A stretch of 64,000 bases of DNA from Proteus terrae (GTDB taxonomy: Bacteria > Pseudomonadota > Gammaproteobacteria > Enterobacterales > Enterobacteriaceae), in the NCBI RefSeq assembly GCF_003144325.1, contig NZ_PENS01000013.1:62001-126000 (forward strand), given 5' to 3'. Below are positions 36,753 through 48,384 of this stretch, piece by piece; position 1 is the stretch's first letter; each line of letters opens with the position of its first letter. The notes under the pieces are model-generated. The model searched no databases. It was not told where the DNA came from and was given only the letters and a program-made list of their open reading frames with translations. Made by a program: the position numbers and the translations under genes.

Positions 36753-38735
36753 CTATTTAGTGCCTAATTCTTCAACTGCACCACGTAAGAAGAAATCTAA
36801 TGTTTCTTCTACTGTTTGGCGAGTTTCGATACTTGGTTTCCAATCCAATAAACGTTCTGCGTTTTTAATGCTTGGCTTACGGTGCTCAACATCTTGGTAA
36901 CCTTTACCATAGTAACTGCTACTTTCAATCTTCTTAAAGCCTGCAAATGGAGGGAAATGGCCACGTAACTCATGTTTTTCGAAGCAATCTAACAGCATTT
37001 CTGCTAATTCGCGAATACTTGCTTCGTTAGTTGGGTTACCGATATTGATAATTTGACCATCACATTTGTTATCACGGTTTTCAATAATACGGAATAAAGC
37101 TTCAATGCCGTCATTGATATCAGTGAAACAACGTTTTTGCTCACCACCATCAACCAATTTAATTGGTGAACCTTCAACTAAGTTCAGAATTAATTGTGTG
37201 ATTGCACGAGAGCTACCGATACGCGCTGAATTTAAGTTATCTAAACGAGGCCCCATCCAGTTAAATGGACGGAACAACGTAAATTTCAGACCTTCTTTGG
37301 CACCATAAGCCCAAATAACTCGGTCTAATAACTGTTTAGATACAGAATAAATCCAACGTTGTTTATTGATTGGACCAACAATCAGACGTGAATTATCTTC
37401 GTCAAATTCTTTATCATCACACATACCATAAACTTCTGATGTGGATGGGAAAATAATACGTTTATTATATTTAACACAATAACGTACAATTTTTAAGTTT
37501 TCTTCAAAGTCTAATTCAAATACACGTAATGGATTACGGGTATATTCAATTGGTGTTGCAATAGCAACTAATGGCAGAATAACGTCACATTTTTTAATAT
37601 GGTATTCAATCCATTCTGTATGAATGCTCACGTCACCTTCAATAAAGTGGAAACGTGGATTTCCAATAAAACGCTCAATTGCAGAAGAACCGATATCCAT
37701 ACCATAGATATCATAATTATCATCTTTTAATAGACGCTCTGTTAGATGGTTACCAATAAAGCCATTCACACCTAAAATCAGAACACGTTTGCGACGTTTA
37801 ACTTGTGCAGTTGCTTTTGGTCCAACGCGAACATCAGTCACAATACCCATTTCAGCCGCTAAACGACTACCCTGAACATAAAGACCATTTTCACTTTGAC
37901 CAGTAACAACTTCAATTGCACCTTTAGCGCATGCAATCACTAAAGGCTCTGTTGAAATAACAGTACCTGGACGTTTGCCTTGATTATCAGCAAGGGTGCG
38001 TGAACGCCAGATAATCATTTTACGTTCACCTAAGAACGTGAATGCACCTGGGTATGGTTCAGTAACAGCTCGTACTAAATTGTGGACTGTTTTTGCATCT
38101 GCATTCCAATCGATTAAACCATCATCAGCACAACGACGACCAAAGTAAGTAGCTTGGCTTTCATCCTGTGCAGTTGTTGAATAATCACCTGATGCAATAT
38201 GAGGTAATGCACTAGAGAGTAATTTATTCGCTGCTTCTTTTACTTTTTCATGTAAAATCAAAGAAGTATCATTGTCAGCAATGGTCACTTTTTCTTGAGC
38301 AACAATATCACCTGCATCAGCTTTCGCTGTCATTTTATGCAGAGTAACGCCCGTTTCTGTTTCACCATTCACGATCGCCCAGTTAATTGGTGCACGACCA
38401 CGATATTTTGGTAATAAAGAGCCATGTAAATTAAATGCACCTTTAGGTGCCAAATTCAGGATCTCATCACTTAACATGTGACGATAATAGAAAGAAAAAA
38501 TGACATCAGGCTTCATTTCACGAATACGTTCAATCCACAATGGGTGATTGACATTTTCAGGTGCAAATACTGTCAATCCCATTTCTGCACTCACGCGAGC
38601 AACAGATGAGAAAAAATGATTTTCATTAGGATCGTCAGTGTGGGTAAATACAGCCTGAATCTCATAACCTGCTTTTTCAAGTGCTTTTAAACCAACACAG
38701 CCAATATCGTGATAGGCAAATACTATTGCTTTCAT
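36753..38735 (-). CDS. arnA: Bifunctional UDP-GlcUA decarboxylase / UDP-Ara4N formyltransferase ArnA
   Basis: 660-residue two-domain enzyme. The N-terminal half (about 1-305) is a formyltransferase, with [21 protein letters not shown] and [22 protein letters not shown]. The C-terminal half (about 315-660) is an SDR-type UDP-glucuronate C4 decarboxylase, with [19 protein letters not shown] as the NAD-binding glycine motif, FPSTSEVYG, and [10 protein letters not shown] with the Tyr-x3-Lys pair. It shares one base with the arnC stop. Confidence 0.97.
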   Translation of the reverse strand: MKAIVFAYHDIGCVGLKALEKAGYEIQAVFTHTDDPNENHFFSSVARVSAEMGLTVFAPENVNHPLWIERIREMKPDVIFSFYYRHMLSDEILNLAPKGAFNLHGSLLPKYRGRAPINWAIVNGETETGVTLHKMTAKADAGDIVAQEKVTIADNDTSLILHEKVKEAANKLLSSALPHIASGDYSTTAQDESQATYFGRRCADDGLIDWNADAKTVHNLVRAVTEPYPGAFTFLGERKMIIWRSRTLADNQGKRPGTVISTEPLVIACAKGAIEVVTGQSENGLYVQGSRLAAEMGIVTDVRVGPKATAQVKRRKRVLILGVNGFIGNHLTERLLKDDNYDIYGMDIGSSAIERFIGNPRFHFIEGDVSIHTEWIEYHIKKCDVILPLVAIATPIEYTRNPLRVFELDFEENLKIVRYCVKYNKRIIFPSTSEVYGMCDDKEFDEDNSRLIVGPINKQRWIYSVSKQLLDRVIWAYGAKEGLKFTLFRPFNWMGPRLDNLNSARIGSSRAITQLILNLVEGSPIKLVDGGEQKRCFTDINDGIEALFRIIENRDNKCDGQIINIGNPTNEASIRELAEMLLDCFEKHELRGHFPPFAGFKKIESSSYYGKGYQDVEHRKPSIKNAERLLDWKPSIETRQTVEETLDFFLRGAVEELGTK

Positions 38736-39715
38736 TAGTCTTTTTCCTGATCTTCGTTGGGTTTATTAACGCCAACCACTTTTTGGATAAAATACCGAGG
38801 ACGCGCTCTTACATCATTATAAATCCGGCCTATATACTCACCTAATAAGCCCATTGCAACGAACTGCGCTCCGATAAACATAAATAAGATTGCAAAAAGT
38901 GTGAATACACCTTCAGCGGCCCACATCGCACCGAAAATAATACGTAAAATAATCAACAATAAAGCTAGAACAAAGCCAGATACAGCGATAACACTGCCGA
39001 CAATGCTTAATAAACGTAATGGTGCCGTGGTAAGACAAGTTAATAGGTCGTACATTAAATTAATAAGCTTTAAAAAGCTGTATTTTGAATCGCCATATTC
39101 ACGCTCTGCGTGAGCAACATCGATTTCAATAGTACGACGAGCGAATGTGTTCGCAAGGATAGGAATAAACGTACTTCTTTCGTGACACTGTAACATCGCT
39201 TCAACAATGTGGCGACGATAAGCACGTAACATGCAACCGTAGTCTCCCATAGAGCGACCAGTTGCTTTAGTGATCATTGAGTTGATCATTTTTGAAGCGG
39301 TTTTACGAAACCATGAATCTTGACGATTACGGCGACGAGTTCCAACAACGTCATACCCTTCTTCAGCTGTCGCGACAAGCCTTGGGATCTCTTCAGGTGG
39401 ATTTTGTAAATCAGCATCTAATGTGATCACTAAATCACCTTCAGCCTGATTGAAACCTGCCATAATTGCAGAGTGTTGGCCGTAATTACGGTTTAAAATA
39501 ATTGCAATAACGTGATTTTCTTCAATTGCAGCCGCTTCTTCTAACATCTTAGCTGAATGGTCACTGCTACCATCATCAACAAGGATCAGTTCATACTCTT
39601 GTTTTAACTGTTTACAGCTCTTAATTGTACGTTCTAAAAGCTGAGGAAGGCTTTCTTCCTCGTTATAAACGGGGATCACAACCGATACTTTCTTGATTTC
39701 ATCAAATGTTGACAC
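38735..39715 (-). CDS. arnC: Undecaprenyl-phosphate Ara4FN transferase ArnC
   Basis: GT2-family transferase that loads Ara4FN from UDP onto undecaprenyl phosphate. 326 residues: cytosolic GT-A domain with [27 protein letters not shown] and [13 protein letters not shown], then two C-terminal membrane helices (about 236-260 and 270-293). Directly abuts the arnB stop. Confidence 0.96.
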   Translation of the reverse strand: MSTFDEIKKVSVVIPVYNEEESLPQLLERTIKSCKQLKQEYELILVDDGSSDHSAKMLEEAAAIEENHVIAIILNRNYGQHSAIMAGFNQAEGDLVITLDADLQNPPEEIPRLVATAEEGYDVVGTRRRNRQDSWFRKTASKMINSMITKATGRSMGDYGCMLRAYRRHIVEAMLQCHERSTFIPILANTFARRTIEIDVAHAEREYGDSKYSFLKLINLMYDLLTCLTTAPLRLLSIVGSVIAVSGFVLALLLIILRIIFGAMWAAEGVFTLFAILFMFIGAQFVAMGLLGEYIGRIYNDVRARPRYFIQKVVGVNKPNEDQEKD

Positions 39716-40861
39716 TTAAATATGCTCCGAAAGAATTTCATTGATCGCATCTACAACGCGAATAACATCTTCATTACTCATATCAGGAAACAGCGGCAGC
39801 GAGCATAACGTTGCAGAGTTCCATTCTGATTGAGGAAGGGATAAGGCAGGATAGCGTTCGCGATAATATTTTTGTGTATGCGCCGCACGGAAATGAAGCC
39901 CTGTACCAATATCTTTTTGCTTCAATTCTTCCATAAAGGCATCGCGATCGATACCACACATATTTTTATCGACTCTCACCATAAACAAGTGATTAGCATG
40001 TAAATGTGAATATTCAGGGATACTCAACATCTCTAATGGTGAGTCTTTGAGTTTTTCACGATACAGTGCAACTAACTCAGCACGTTTAGCATTCATTTCA
40101 TCTAAACGCCCTAATTGCACTACAGCAATGGCTGCATGAATATCAGATAAGTTGTATTTATAACCTGGCTCAACAACTTCTGCTTGGGGTTTACGTCCTT
40201 GAACTTGTCTATCAAAGGCGTCAACACCTAAACCATGGAATTTTAAGCAACGTACTCTATTCGCTAATTCGTCATTATCAGTAACAACCAATCCGCCCTC
40301 TGCACAAGTAACGTTCTTAATTGCATGGAAAGAGAAAATAGAGGTTCCTTTTTCACCAATCCATTCATTTTTATAGCGAGTACCAATAGCATGCGCAGCA
40401 TCTTCAATTAGAGGAATTCCTGCATCTTGTGCAACTTTTCGTAAGGCATCAAGATCGCAAGGTGCACCAGCATAATGAACTGGAATAATTGCTTTCGTTC
40501 TAGGTGTAATTGCTTTTTTGACATCTTCAGCACTCACCATCAAGGTATCGCGGTCAACATCAATCATTACAGGTTCTGCACCAAGTAACGTAATGATGTT
40601 CATTGTTGAAACCCAAGTTTGTGATGGTGTGATAACTTCATCACCAGCGCCAATTCCCATCGCCATTAAAACAACATGCATACCCGCAGTGGCAGAGCAA
40701 ATTGCGATAGCGTGTTTGCTACCAAATTTTTCACAAAAATCTTGCTCTAATTGATGATTTTGAGGGCCTGTTGTAATCCAACCTGAACGCAGTACATCCT
40801 CAACGGCTTTGATTTCTTCATCGCCAATCGCAGGGCGAGAGAAAGGAAGGAAGTGACTCAT
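39716..40861 (-). CDS. arnB: UDP-Ara4O aminotransferase ArnB
   Basis: PLP-dependent aminotransferase (DegT/DnrJ/EryC1 family) that makes UDP-Ara4N from the 4-keto sugar. 381 residues; PLP lysine is Lys182 in [15 protein letters not shown], with [10 protein letters not shown] (about 151-160) as the cofactor-contacting Asp segment. First gene of arnBCADTEF, with a consensus -10 and a PmrA-type box upstream. Confidence 0.96.
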   Translation of the reverse strand: MSHFLPFSRPAIGDEEIKAVEDVLRSGWITTGPQNHQLEQDFCEKFGSKHAIAICSATAGMHVVLMAMGIGAGDEVITPSQTWVSTMNIITLLGAEPVMIDVDRDTLMVSAEDVKKAITPRTKAIIPVHYAGAPCDLDALRKVAQDAGIPLIEDAAHAIGTRYKNEWIGEKGTSIFSFHAIKNVTCAEGGLVVTDNDELANRVRCLKFHGLGVDAFDRQVQGRKPQAEVVEPGYKYNLSDIHAAIAVVQLGRLDEMNAKRAELVALYREKLKDSPLEMLSIPEYSHLHANHLFMVRVDKNMCGIDRDAFMEELKQKDIGTGLHFRAAHTQKYYRERYPALSLPQSEWNSATLCSLPLFPDMSNEDVIRVVDAINEILSEHI

Positions 40862-40897
40862 AAAAATGTAGCCTAATTAATGAATGAATAAAAAACA

Positions 40898-40903
40898 ATT
40901 ATA
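40898..40903 (-). promoter_or_regulatory. Candidate -10 element of the arn operon
   Basis: Exact TATAAT on the minus strand, 37 bases before the arnB start. The expected -35 position reads ATGTCG, a poor match, which fits a promoter needing an activator. Confidence 0.5.
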
Positions 40904-40933
40904 TACAAACTATTGTTCGCCGACATCCGTCTT

Positions 40934-40950
40934 ATTAAGAAAACATTAAA
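40934..40950 (-). promoter_or_regulatory. PmrA-type box upstream of arnB
   Basis: On the minus strand TTTAAT-GTTTT-CTTAAT matches the PmrA direct-repeat consensus (YTTAAK-N5-YTTAAK) exactly. It lies 30 bases upstream of the candidate -10. In Proteus the RppA response regulator is reported to control polymyxin resistance, so an RppA/PmrA-type protein is the likely binder. TTAA-rich motifs also occur by chance in AT-rich DNA. Confidence 0.55.
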
Positions 40951-40994
40951 AAAATCTTAATAATTACTTTGGGACAAGCTTAACAATAGCCATA

Positions 40995-41744
40995 TTATTG
41001 CAAAACCTGCCAATCAATATGATCAACATCATTGATGCACTTGATATTTGTATTAAATGTAGTTGATAATAATCTTTCGTCCAATAAGAGTGCAGATGCG
41101 CCAGAATTAACCAAATATCCATTTTTTATGAGCCAAACTCTGTCTGCTTTTTGATAGGAATGATTCAAATTATGTGTACTCATAATAACGGCGCCACCTT
41201 GTTGGCAAAACTTATCAACCCACTTGTCCAAAATTGCCAACTGTACGACATCTAAATTATTAGTTGGTTCATCAAGTAACATTAATTTCCCTTTTAAATC
41301 ATAACTTGACCATAATTGGATAAATGCGCCAACAATTCTGACTCTCTGCCATTCCCCTCCCGATAAATGATGAATATTTTTTGATAATAATTTGTTAATT
41401 CTAAAATCATTTAACAGCATATTTAATTGCTGAACATCCATTTTCGACAATTTATGATATAGCGAGAGGTAATGAAAAACAGGCATAAATGACAAAGCTT
41501 CCAATTGTTGTATAACAATGCTCTGCATTCTAGAAAGATCATCATATTTATAATGTCTTATTGAAGTTTCGTTTAGAATAATTTTGCCACTAAACGAAAA
41601 CTCTCCTGCGATCGCCATTAAAAGCGTGCTTTTTCCTGCGCCATTAGCACCAATTAAGTGGATACGCTCGCCATAACTTACTTGCTCTGTAAATGCGTTA
41701 AGCCGAACATCAACACTTACATTATTAAGTTTAAGTAACGCCAT
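40995..41744 (-). CDS. btuD: Vitamin B12 ABC transporter ATP-binding protein BtuD
   Basis: ATPase of the BtuCDF cobalamin importer. I start it at the ATG at 41744 (MALLKLNNVSVDVRL), one base after the btuC stop; the longer frame only reads back through btuC. 249 residues. Walker A GANGAGKST (32-40), signature HLSGGEWQRVRIVGA, Walker B KLMLLDEPTNNLD, H-loop in STHNLNHS. Confidence 0.94.
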   Translation of the reverse strand: MALLKLNNVSVDVRLNAFTEQVSYGERIHLIGANGAGKSTLLMAIAGEFSFSGKIILNETSIRHYKYDDLSRMQSIVIQQLEALSFMPVFHYLSLYHKLSKMDVQQLNMLLNDFRINKLLSKNIHHLSGGEWQRVRIVGAFIQLWSSYDLKGKLMLLDEPTNNLDVVQLAILDKWVDKFCQQGGAVIMSTHNLNHSYQKADRVWLIKNGYLVNSGASALLLDERLLSTTFNTNIKCINDVDHIDWQVLQ

Positions 41745-41745
41745 A

Positions 41746-42756
41746 TTATAAACGCCCCATCTCTTTGGTTGCCAATAACCAGATAAATAAAGGTGCACCA
41801 AGCGTTGCTGTAATCACACCTATCGGAACTTCTGCACCATTTAAAATCAAGCGAGATAGCAAATCAGCAAGTAATAACAATCCACCACCAGAAAGCGCAC
41901 ACGCGGGTAATAATGTTTTATAATGAGTTAGCCCACATAATCTTAATAAATGCGGTACAACAAGCCCTACAAAGCTTATAGCGCCCGCTAAAGCGACACT
42001 CAGCCCTATCAATAGTCCAACGGCTAAAATAAACCAATTTCGCCATTGACTAACGGATATGCCTAATTGTTTTGCTCTAAATGAACCTAGTGATAAATAA
42101 TTAAGAACATCAGCTTGTAGAATAAGGATCAAGAGGATAGGCATAAGAGCCCAAAATAAGACTTGATGGCGCCAATCAATACCGCTAAAGCTCCCCATCA
42201 GCCAATACATTAATTGCCTTAAATCCAAAGCTGAACTGAAATAAACCAACCAAGTCATTATCGCACTTGCCATAACACCCAATGCCACACCAATTAATAA
42301 TAACTGAGCATTGGAGAGTTTTCTTATTCGAGTAAAAAACATTAATAAAAGAGTGATCCCTAATGCGCCAAATATTGCCGCACTACTTATTAGCCAAGGG
42401 CTTAAACCAATTTGTAAAACAATAAGTAATACAACACACACTCCCGCACCACTACTTACTCCTAATAATCCGGGCTCTGCGAGTGGATTTTGGAATAGAG
42501 CCTGCATAATAGCACCGGCAATTGCCAAACTTGCACCAACAGTTACGACGGCAAGTATTCTTGGTAAACGAATTTGCCAAACAAATAAATTGGCTTCATC
42601 TGTTAACCATTGATGTGGAAATAACACAATCTCACCAACAGAGAGGGAAAAAATAAATAAGAAACATAATACTAATGCCATTAGAAACAGCTTTTTTCTG
42701 TCGCCAATGCGTTGTCTTTTAGTAAATTTAATCAGAGGATTAACTTCTTTATTCAT
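41746..42756 (-). CDS. btuC: Vitamin B12 ABC transporter permease BtuC
   Basis: Permease of the BtuCDF importer; 336 residues, about ten membrane helices, with an N-terminus slightly longer than in E. coli. Landmarks: [47 protein letters not shown] and [24 protein letters not shown] precedes the ATG. In E. coli btuE lies between btuC and btuD; here the two genes are adjacent and btuE is absent. No cobalamin riboswitch is visible upstream. Confidence 0.94.
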   Translation of the reverse strand: [336 protein letters not shown]

Positions 42757-43133
42757 TTCGTTCCCTATCCACGCAACAACGGCTCTTACTGTTTTTATTT
42801 ATAAAGTCATTTTTTAGCAACATAACATGTTCGCATTCAATGATGAAAAACTAAATTGAGAACATACAAGCCTGTCACTAATAATGAAGAAAAAACTAGG
42901 ATTAACTATCACAGTATTGATATAAATAAGAGATAAAAAAGAGTCAAAATAAGAAGTGAGAATAAAAAGGAAAGATAATTAGAAAATAAAATATGCCATC
43001 CAAATAGAAATATCCATTCAGACTATATCGATAAATATAAACACCCCAATATGGCTATCATCAAAATTAGATACAGATAAAGATGATAAAAAAACGGCTT
43101 TCAAAGAAAGCCGTTTTGGATGTTTTTTAAATC
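42757..43133. other. Intergenic region between ihfA and btuC
   Basis: 377 bases, strongly A/T-rich, with the ihfA terminator at its right end. I see no ORF, no B12-box (GCCACTG-type) and no remnant I can recognise. Confidence 0.55.
43087..43117 (-). terminator. Terminator of the pheST-ihfA operon
   Basis: Perfect stem AAAACGGCTTTC / GAAAGCCGTTTT with a 3-base loop, followed on the minus strand by T, 17 bases after the ihfA stop. Confidence 0.93.
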
Positions 43134-43430
43134 TTATTCTTTTGGTGTTGCACTTTCAACCCGGCTTTTTAACTTTTGTCCTGGGCGGAAAGTAACAACA
43201 CGGCGAGCTGTAATAGGAATGTCTTCCCCAGTTTTCGGATTACGACCTGGGCGCTGATTTTTATCACGTAGGTCAAAGTTTCCGAATCCAGACAGCTTCA
43301 CCTGTTCCCCATTTTCAAGAGAACGACGCACTTCCTCAAAAAAGGATTCTACAAGGTCTTTTGCATCGCGTTTGCTAACACCAAGTTTTTCAAACAGATT
43401 TTCTGCCATTTCAGCTTTTGTAAGCGCCAT
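43134..43430 (-). CDS. ihfA: Integration host factor alpha subunit
   Basis: DNA-bending nucleoid protein that pairs with IhfB; 98 residues. The HU/IHF signature [41 protein letters not shown] is intact, including the beta-arm proline in GRNPKTG that intercalates DNA. It starts four bases after pheT, the conserved pheMST-ihfA arrangement. Confidence 0.98.
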   Translation of the reverse strand: MALTKAEMAENLFEKLGVSKRDAKDLVESFFEEVRRSLENGEQVKLSGFGNFDLRDKNQRPGRNPKTGEDIPITARRVVTFRPGQKLKSRVESATPKE

Positions 43431-43434
43431 AGGT

Positions 43435-45822
43435 CTAGTCCCTCAAGGATGCTTGGAATCGCTGTTTCAATGCTGCTACACAGTTACTCACTGTTGCAGC
43501 AATCTCATCTTCTTCCAGTGTATGCTCGATATCCTGCAAGATTATGCTAATAGCGAGGCTTTTATAGCCCTCTGCTACTCCCTTACCACAATACACGTCA
43601 AATAAGTTTATGCCAACTATTTGATTTCCGCCAACTTTCTTACATTCGGCTAAAATATCTTCTGCAGCAACATCATTCGGAACAACTACAGCGATATCTC
43701 TACGATTCGAAGGGTAACGAGAAACTGCTTTTGCTTGTGGTAAACTGCGATTTGCAATTGCATTCCAACGTATTTCGAATACTACCGTACGACCGTTTAA
43801 GTCAAGTTTACGTTCAAGCTCTGGATGAACAACGCCAATACAGCCAATATATTCATTTCTCAGATAAATCCCAGCACTTTGTCCCGGATGAAGTGCTGAA
43901 TGACTAGCTGGTTTAAATGTAATTTCATCTAGCTGGCCTGTCAATTCCAGAATTGATTCAATATTACCTTTCAAATCAAAGAAATCAACAGTTTGCTTAT
44001 CTAAATTCCAATGTTCTTCATAACGGTTGCCCGCGATCACACCAGCTAACATAAGTTCCTGACGTATTCCATATTCTGCTTGATTATCAGGAACAAAACG
44101 CAGACCTGCTTCAAATAACCTAACTCTAGATTGTTGACGATTCTGATTATATACAGTTGTAGTCAATAATCCGGTTAATAGAGACAGTCTCATTGCTGAC
44201 ATATCCGCTGAAATTGGATTAGGCAGAATTAATGCTTCTTCATTTGGATGTAATAAAGATTGGATCTTAGGATCAACAAAGCTATAAGTAATTGCTTCTT
44301 GGAAGCCATTGTCTACTAGCATTGTTTTAACGCGTTTTAATGATAAGTTCGCTTCGCGATGATTTGTCATCACCAAGTCAGCGCGTAATGGCACATCTGG
44401 AATATTGTTGTAGCCATAAATACGAGCAACTTCTTCAATTAGATCTTCTTCGATTTGAACATCGAAACGCCATGAAGGAACTGTTGCTAACCAGCCGTCA
44501 TTTTCAACAGACACGTTGAAACCTAAGCGAGTTAATGAGTCCAGAACTTGTGCATCATCAATCACGTGACCTAATAAACGGTCTAATTTTTTACGTGTTA
44601 ATTTGACTGGCGCAATATTTGGTAAATGTGCTTTATTGGTTACATCAATCACTTCACCAACTTCACCACCGCAAATCTCTAGCAATAATTTCGTTGCACG
44701 CTCAATTGCGTTGTATTGCAGCTCAGAATCAACGCCACGCTCAAAACGATGAGAGGCATCAGTATGCAAGCCATAACGACGTGCACGGCCTGTGATGGAT
44801 AATGGAGAGAAGAATGCACACTCTAAGAAGACATTTTTCGTTTCTTCATTAACACCTGATGATTCACCACCGAAAATACCGGCCATACCCAATGCTTGTT
44901 TTTCGTCAGCAATAACTAATACATCATCTTTTAATGTAATTTCATTGCCATCAAGTAAAGTCAGTTTTTCACCATCTTTAGCCAGACGAACAACTACAGC
45001 ACCTTCAACGCGATCAAGATCGAACGCATGTAGCGGTTGGCCCATTTCAAGTAAAATTAAGTTGGTAATATCAACAATTGGGTCAATAGAACGAATGCCA
45101 CCACGACGTAACTTTTCTTGCATCCATAAAGGTGTTTTTGCTTTCACATTCACATCGGTGAAAACACGACCTAAATAACGTGGACACGCCTCTGGTGCTT
45201 CAACACGTACAGGGAATGTTGCTGATGATGTTGCCGCAACAGGCGACATATCAGGTACTTGGCATTCCATTTTGTTGATCACAGCTATATCACGAGCAAC
45301 ACCTAAAATACCTAAGCAATCAGCACGGTTTGGTGTAATGCTAATTTCAATCGCATTATCATTTAATTTTAAATATTCACGAATATCCATGCCAATAGGC
45401 GCATCAGCAGGTAATTCAATAATACCTTCATGATTTTCTGAAATTGCTAATTCAGAAAATGAGCACAGCATACCTTCAGATGGTTCGCCACGCAGTTTTG
45501 CTGCTTTAATTTTGAAATCGCCTGGTAATACAGCACCAACTGTTGCGACCGCAACTTTTAGGCCTTGGCGGCAGTTAGGTGCACCACAAACGATATCGAG
45601 TAATCTATCACCGCCTACATTAACTTTCGTTACACGTAATTTATCGGCATTAGGATGTTGTCCACATTCAACAACTTCACCTACAAACACACCGTGAAAA
45701 TCACCAGCAACAGCTTCAACGCCGTCAACTTCAAGGCCTGCCATTGTCAGTTGTTCGGAAAGCGCTTCGCTACTAATCGCTGGGTTTACCCACTCACGTA
45801 ACCAAAGTTCACTGAATTTCAT
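43435..45822 (-). CDS. pheT: Phenylalanyl-tRNA synthetase beta subunit
   Basis: Large subunit of the (alpha-beta)2 PheRS; it binds tRNA and edits mischarged Tyr-tRNA. 795 residues, as in E. coli. N-terminal EMAP-like tRNA-binding domain (about 40-150), B3/B4 editing domain (about 210-385), B5 (about 400-475), the catalytic-like core, and the C-terminal anticodon-binding ferredoxin-fold domain (about 700-795, [16 protein letters not shown]). 14 bases after pheS. Confidence 0.98.
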   Translation of the reverse strand: MKFSELWLREWVNPAISSEALSEQLTMAGLEVDGVEAVAGDFHGVFVGEVVECGQHPNADKLRVTKVNVGGDRLLDIVCGAPNCRQGLKVAVATVGAVLPGDFKIKAAKLRGEPSEGMLCSFSELAISENHEGIIELPADAPIGMDIREYLKLNDNAIEISITPNRADCLGILGVARDIAVINKMECQVPDMSPVAATSSATFPVRVEAPEACPRYLGRVFTDVNVKAKTPLWMQEKLRRGGIRSIDPIVDITNLILLEMGQPLHAFDLDRVEGAVVVRLAKDGEKLTLLDGNEITLKDDVLVIADEKQALGMAGIFGGESSGVNEETKNVFLECAFFSPLSITGRARRYGLHTDASHRFERGVDSELQYNAIERATKLLLEICGGEVGEVIDVTNKAHLPNIAPVKLTRKKLDRLLGHVIDDAQVLDSLTRLGFNVSVENDGWLATVPSWRFDVQIEEDLIEEVARIYGYNNIPDVPLRADLVMTNHREANLSLKRVKTMLVDNGFQEAITYSFVDPKIQSLLHPNEEALILPNPISADMSAMRLSLLTGLLTTTVYNQNRQQSRVRLFEAGLRFVPDNQAEYGIRQELMLAGVIAGNRYEEHWNLDKQTVDFFDLKGNIESILELTGQLDEITFKPASHSALHPGQSAGIYLRNEYIGCIGVVHPELERKLDLNGRTVVFEIRWNAIANRSLPQAKAVSRYPSNRRDIAVVVPNDVAAEDILAECKKVGGNQIVGINLFDVYCGKGVAEGYKSLAISIILQDIEHTLEEDEIAATVSNCVAALKQRFQASLRD

Positions 45823-45836
45823 GAGATAATCCCACC

Positions 45837-46859
<1,023 letters not shown>

Positions 46860-46923
46860 TTATCAATGATGACGAATAAAATTGCCCTTTTTGGTTTCTA
46901 ACCCAGTATTGGGATCTGAAAAC

Positions 46924-46947
46924 AAAAAAGCCTCCATATTGGAGGCT
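46924..46947 (-). terminator. pheST attenuator terminator
   Basis: Stem AGCCTCCA / TGGAGGCT with a 3-base loop followed by six T on the minus strand. An upstream GGGGGCT (46984-46990) can pair with AGCCTCC to form the competing antiterminator, and the arms TTTTCGTTTCTTTT and AAAAGAAACGAAAA form a long pause hairpin over the leader peptide gene. This is the classic amino-acid attenuator layout. Confidence 0.92.
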
Positions 46948-46995
46948 CAGGCGCTACTTTTCGTTTCTTTTCTTACGCGCAAAAGCCCCCTTGAA

Positions 46996-47043
46996 TTAGG
47001 CGCTAAAGTAAAAAAAGAAACGAAAAAAAGCGATATTTAACAT
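46996..47043 (-). CDS. pheM: pheST operon leader peptide PheM
   Basis: A 15-residue leader peptide, [15 protein letters not shown], with six phenylalanines. Ribosome stalling at the Phe codons when Phe-tRNA is scarce favours the antiterminator and lets pheST be transcribed. The E. coli peptide ([14 protein letters not shown]) is nearly the same in its Phe-rich core. It is too short for ordinary gene calling. Confidence 0.95.
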   Translation of the reverse strand: [15 protein letters not shown]

Positions 47044-47076
47044 TGATAATGTCTCTTAAAATATTAACTTATTGAA

Positions 47077-47106
47077 TTTATATCATTAAGCCACAAATCT
47101 AGACAA
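47077..47106 (-). promoter_or_regulatory. Candidate promoter of pheMST
   Basis: TTGTCT and TATAAA on the minus strand separated by 18 bases, 34 bases before the pheM start and after the rplT terminator. Confidence 0.4.
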
Positions 47107-47111
47107 AATAA

Positions 47112-47133
47112 AAGAGGGAGAAAACTCCCTCTT
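47112..47133 (-). terminator. Terminator of the infC-rpmI-rplT operon
   Basis: Perfect 9-base stem AAGAGGGAG / CTCCCTCTT with a 4-base loop, followed by TTTTATTTT on the minus strand, 18 bases after the rplT stop. Confidence 0.92.
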
Positions 47134-47150
47134 CCATTGCTTAATAAATA

Positions 47151-47516
<366 letters not shown>

Positions 47517-47549
47517 CTAAATGTCTATATTCTGTTAAAAAAGTGATAC

Positions 47550-47801
<252 letters not shown>

Positions 47802-47841
47802 TCAGCCTTTAAAGACTGACGCTATTACTTGAATTGCCCGA

Positions 47842-48381
47842 CTATTTCTTCTTCGGCGCTAACACCATGATCATCTGACGCCCTTCAATCTTATTAGGGA
47901 AAGATTCAACAGCAGCCAGTTCATCCAAATCTTGACGGATACGGTTAAGCATTTCCATACCGATTTGTTGGTGCGCCATTTCACGACCACGGAAACGCAG
48001 TGTGACTTTGGCTTTATCGCCATCTTCAAGAAAACGAATCAGGTTGCGTAGTTTGACCTGATAGTCGCCTTCATCTGTACCAGGACGGAATTTAACTTCC
48101 TTAACCTGAATAACTTTTTGTTTCTTTTTCTGTTCTTTGAGAGTCTTACTTTTCTCATAGAGGAATTTGCCGTAGTCCATAATACGACAAACCGGCGGCT
48201 CGGCATTAGGACTAATTTCAACTAAATCAGCACCTGCTTCCTCGGCTTTCTCAAGAGCCTCTTTCAGACTAACAACTCCAATCTGTTCGCCATCTAAACC
48301 TGTTAAACGAACTTCATGAGCGCGAATCTCACCATTGATGCGATTCTGACGCGTTGATTGAATTCTTTTTCCGCCTTTAAT
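47842..48381 (-). CDS. infC: Translation initiation factor IF-3, with an AUU start codon
   Basis: 179 residues. The usual ATG-based frame begins only at [11 protein letters not shown] (48180), but the family N-terminus ([38 protein letters not shown]) is encoded upstream in the same frame from an ATT at 48379-48381, with GGAGG just before it. AUU is the known infC start in E. coli, where IF-3 discriminates against it to control its own synthesis. Start is three bases after thrS. Ends in the usual MVLAPKKK. Confidence 0.97.
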   Translation of the reverse strand: MKGGKRIQSTRQNRINGEIRAHEVRLTGLDGEQIGVVSLKEALEKAEEAGADLVEISPNAEPPVCRIMDYGKFLYEKSKTLKEQKKKQKVIQVKEVKFRPGTDEGDYQVKLRNLIRFLEDGDKAKVTLRFRGREMAHQQIGMEMLNRIRQDLDELAAVESFPNKIEGRQMIMVLAPKKK

Positions 48382-48384
48382 ACC

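Noticed and set aside
42757-43133. Cobalamin riboswitch upstream of btuC
   Set aside because: No B12-box-like motif or matching structure can be seen; the region is featureless AT-rich DNA.
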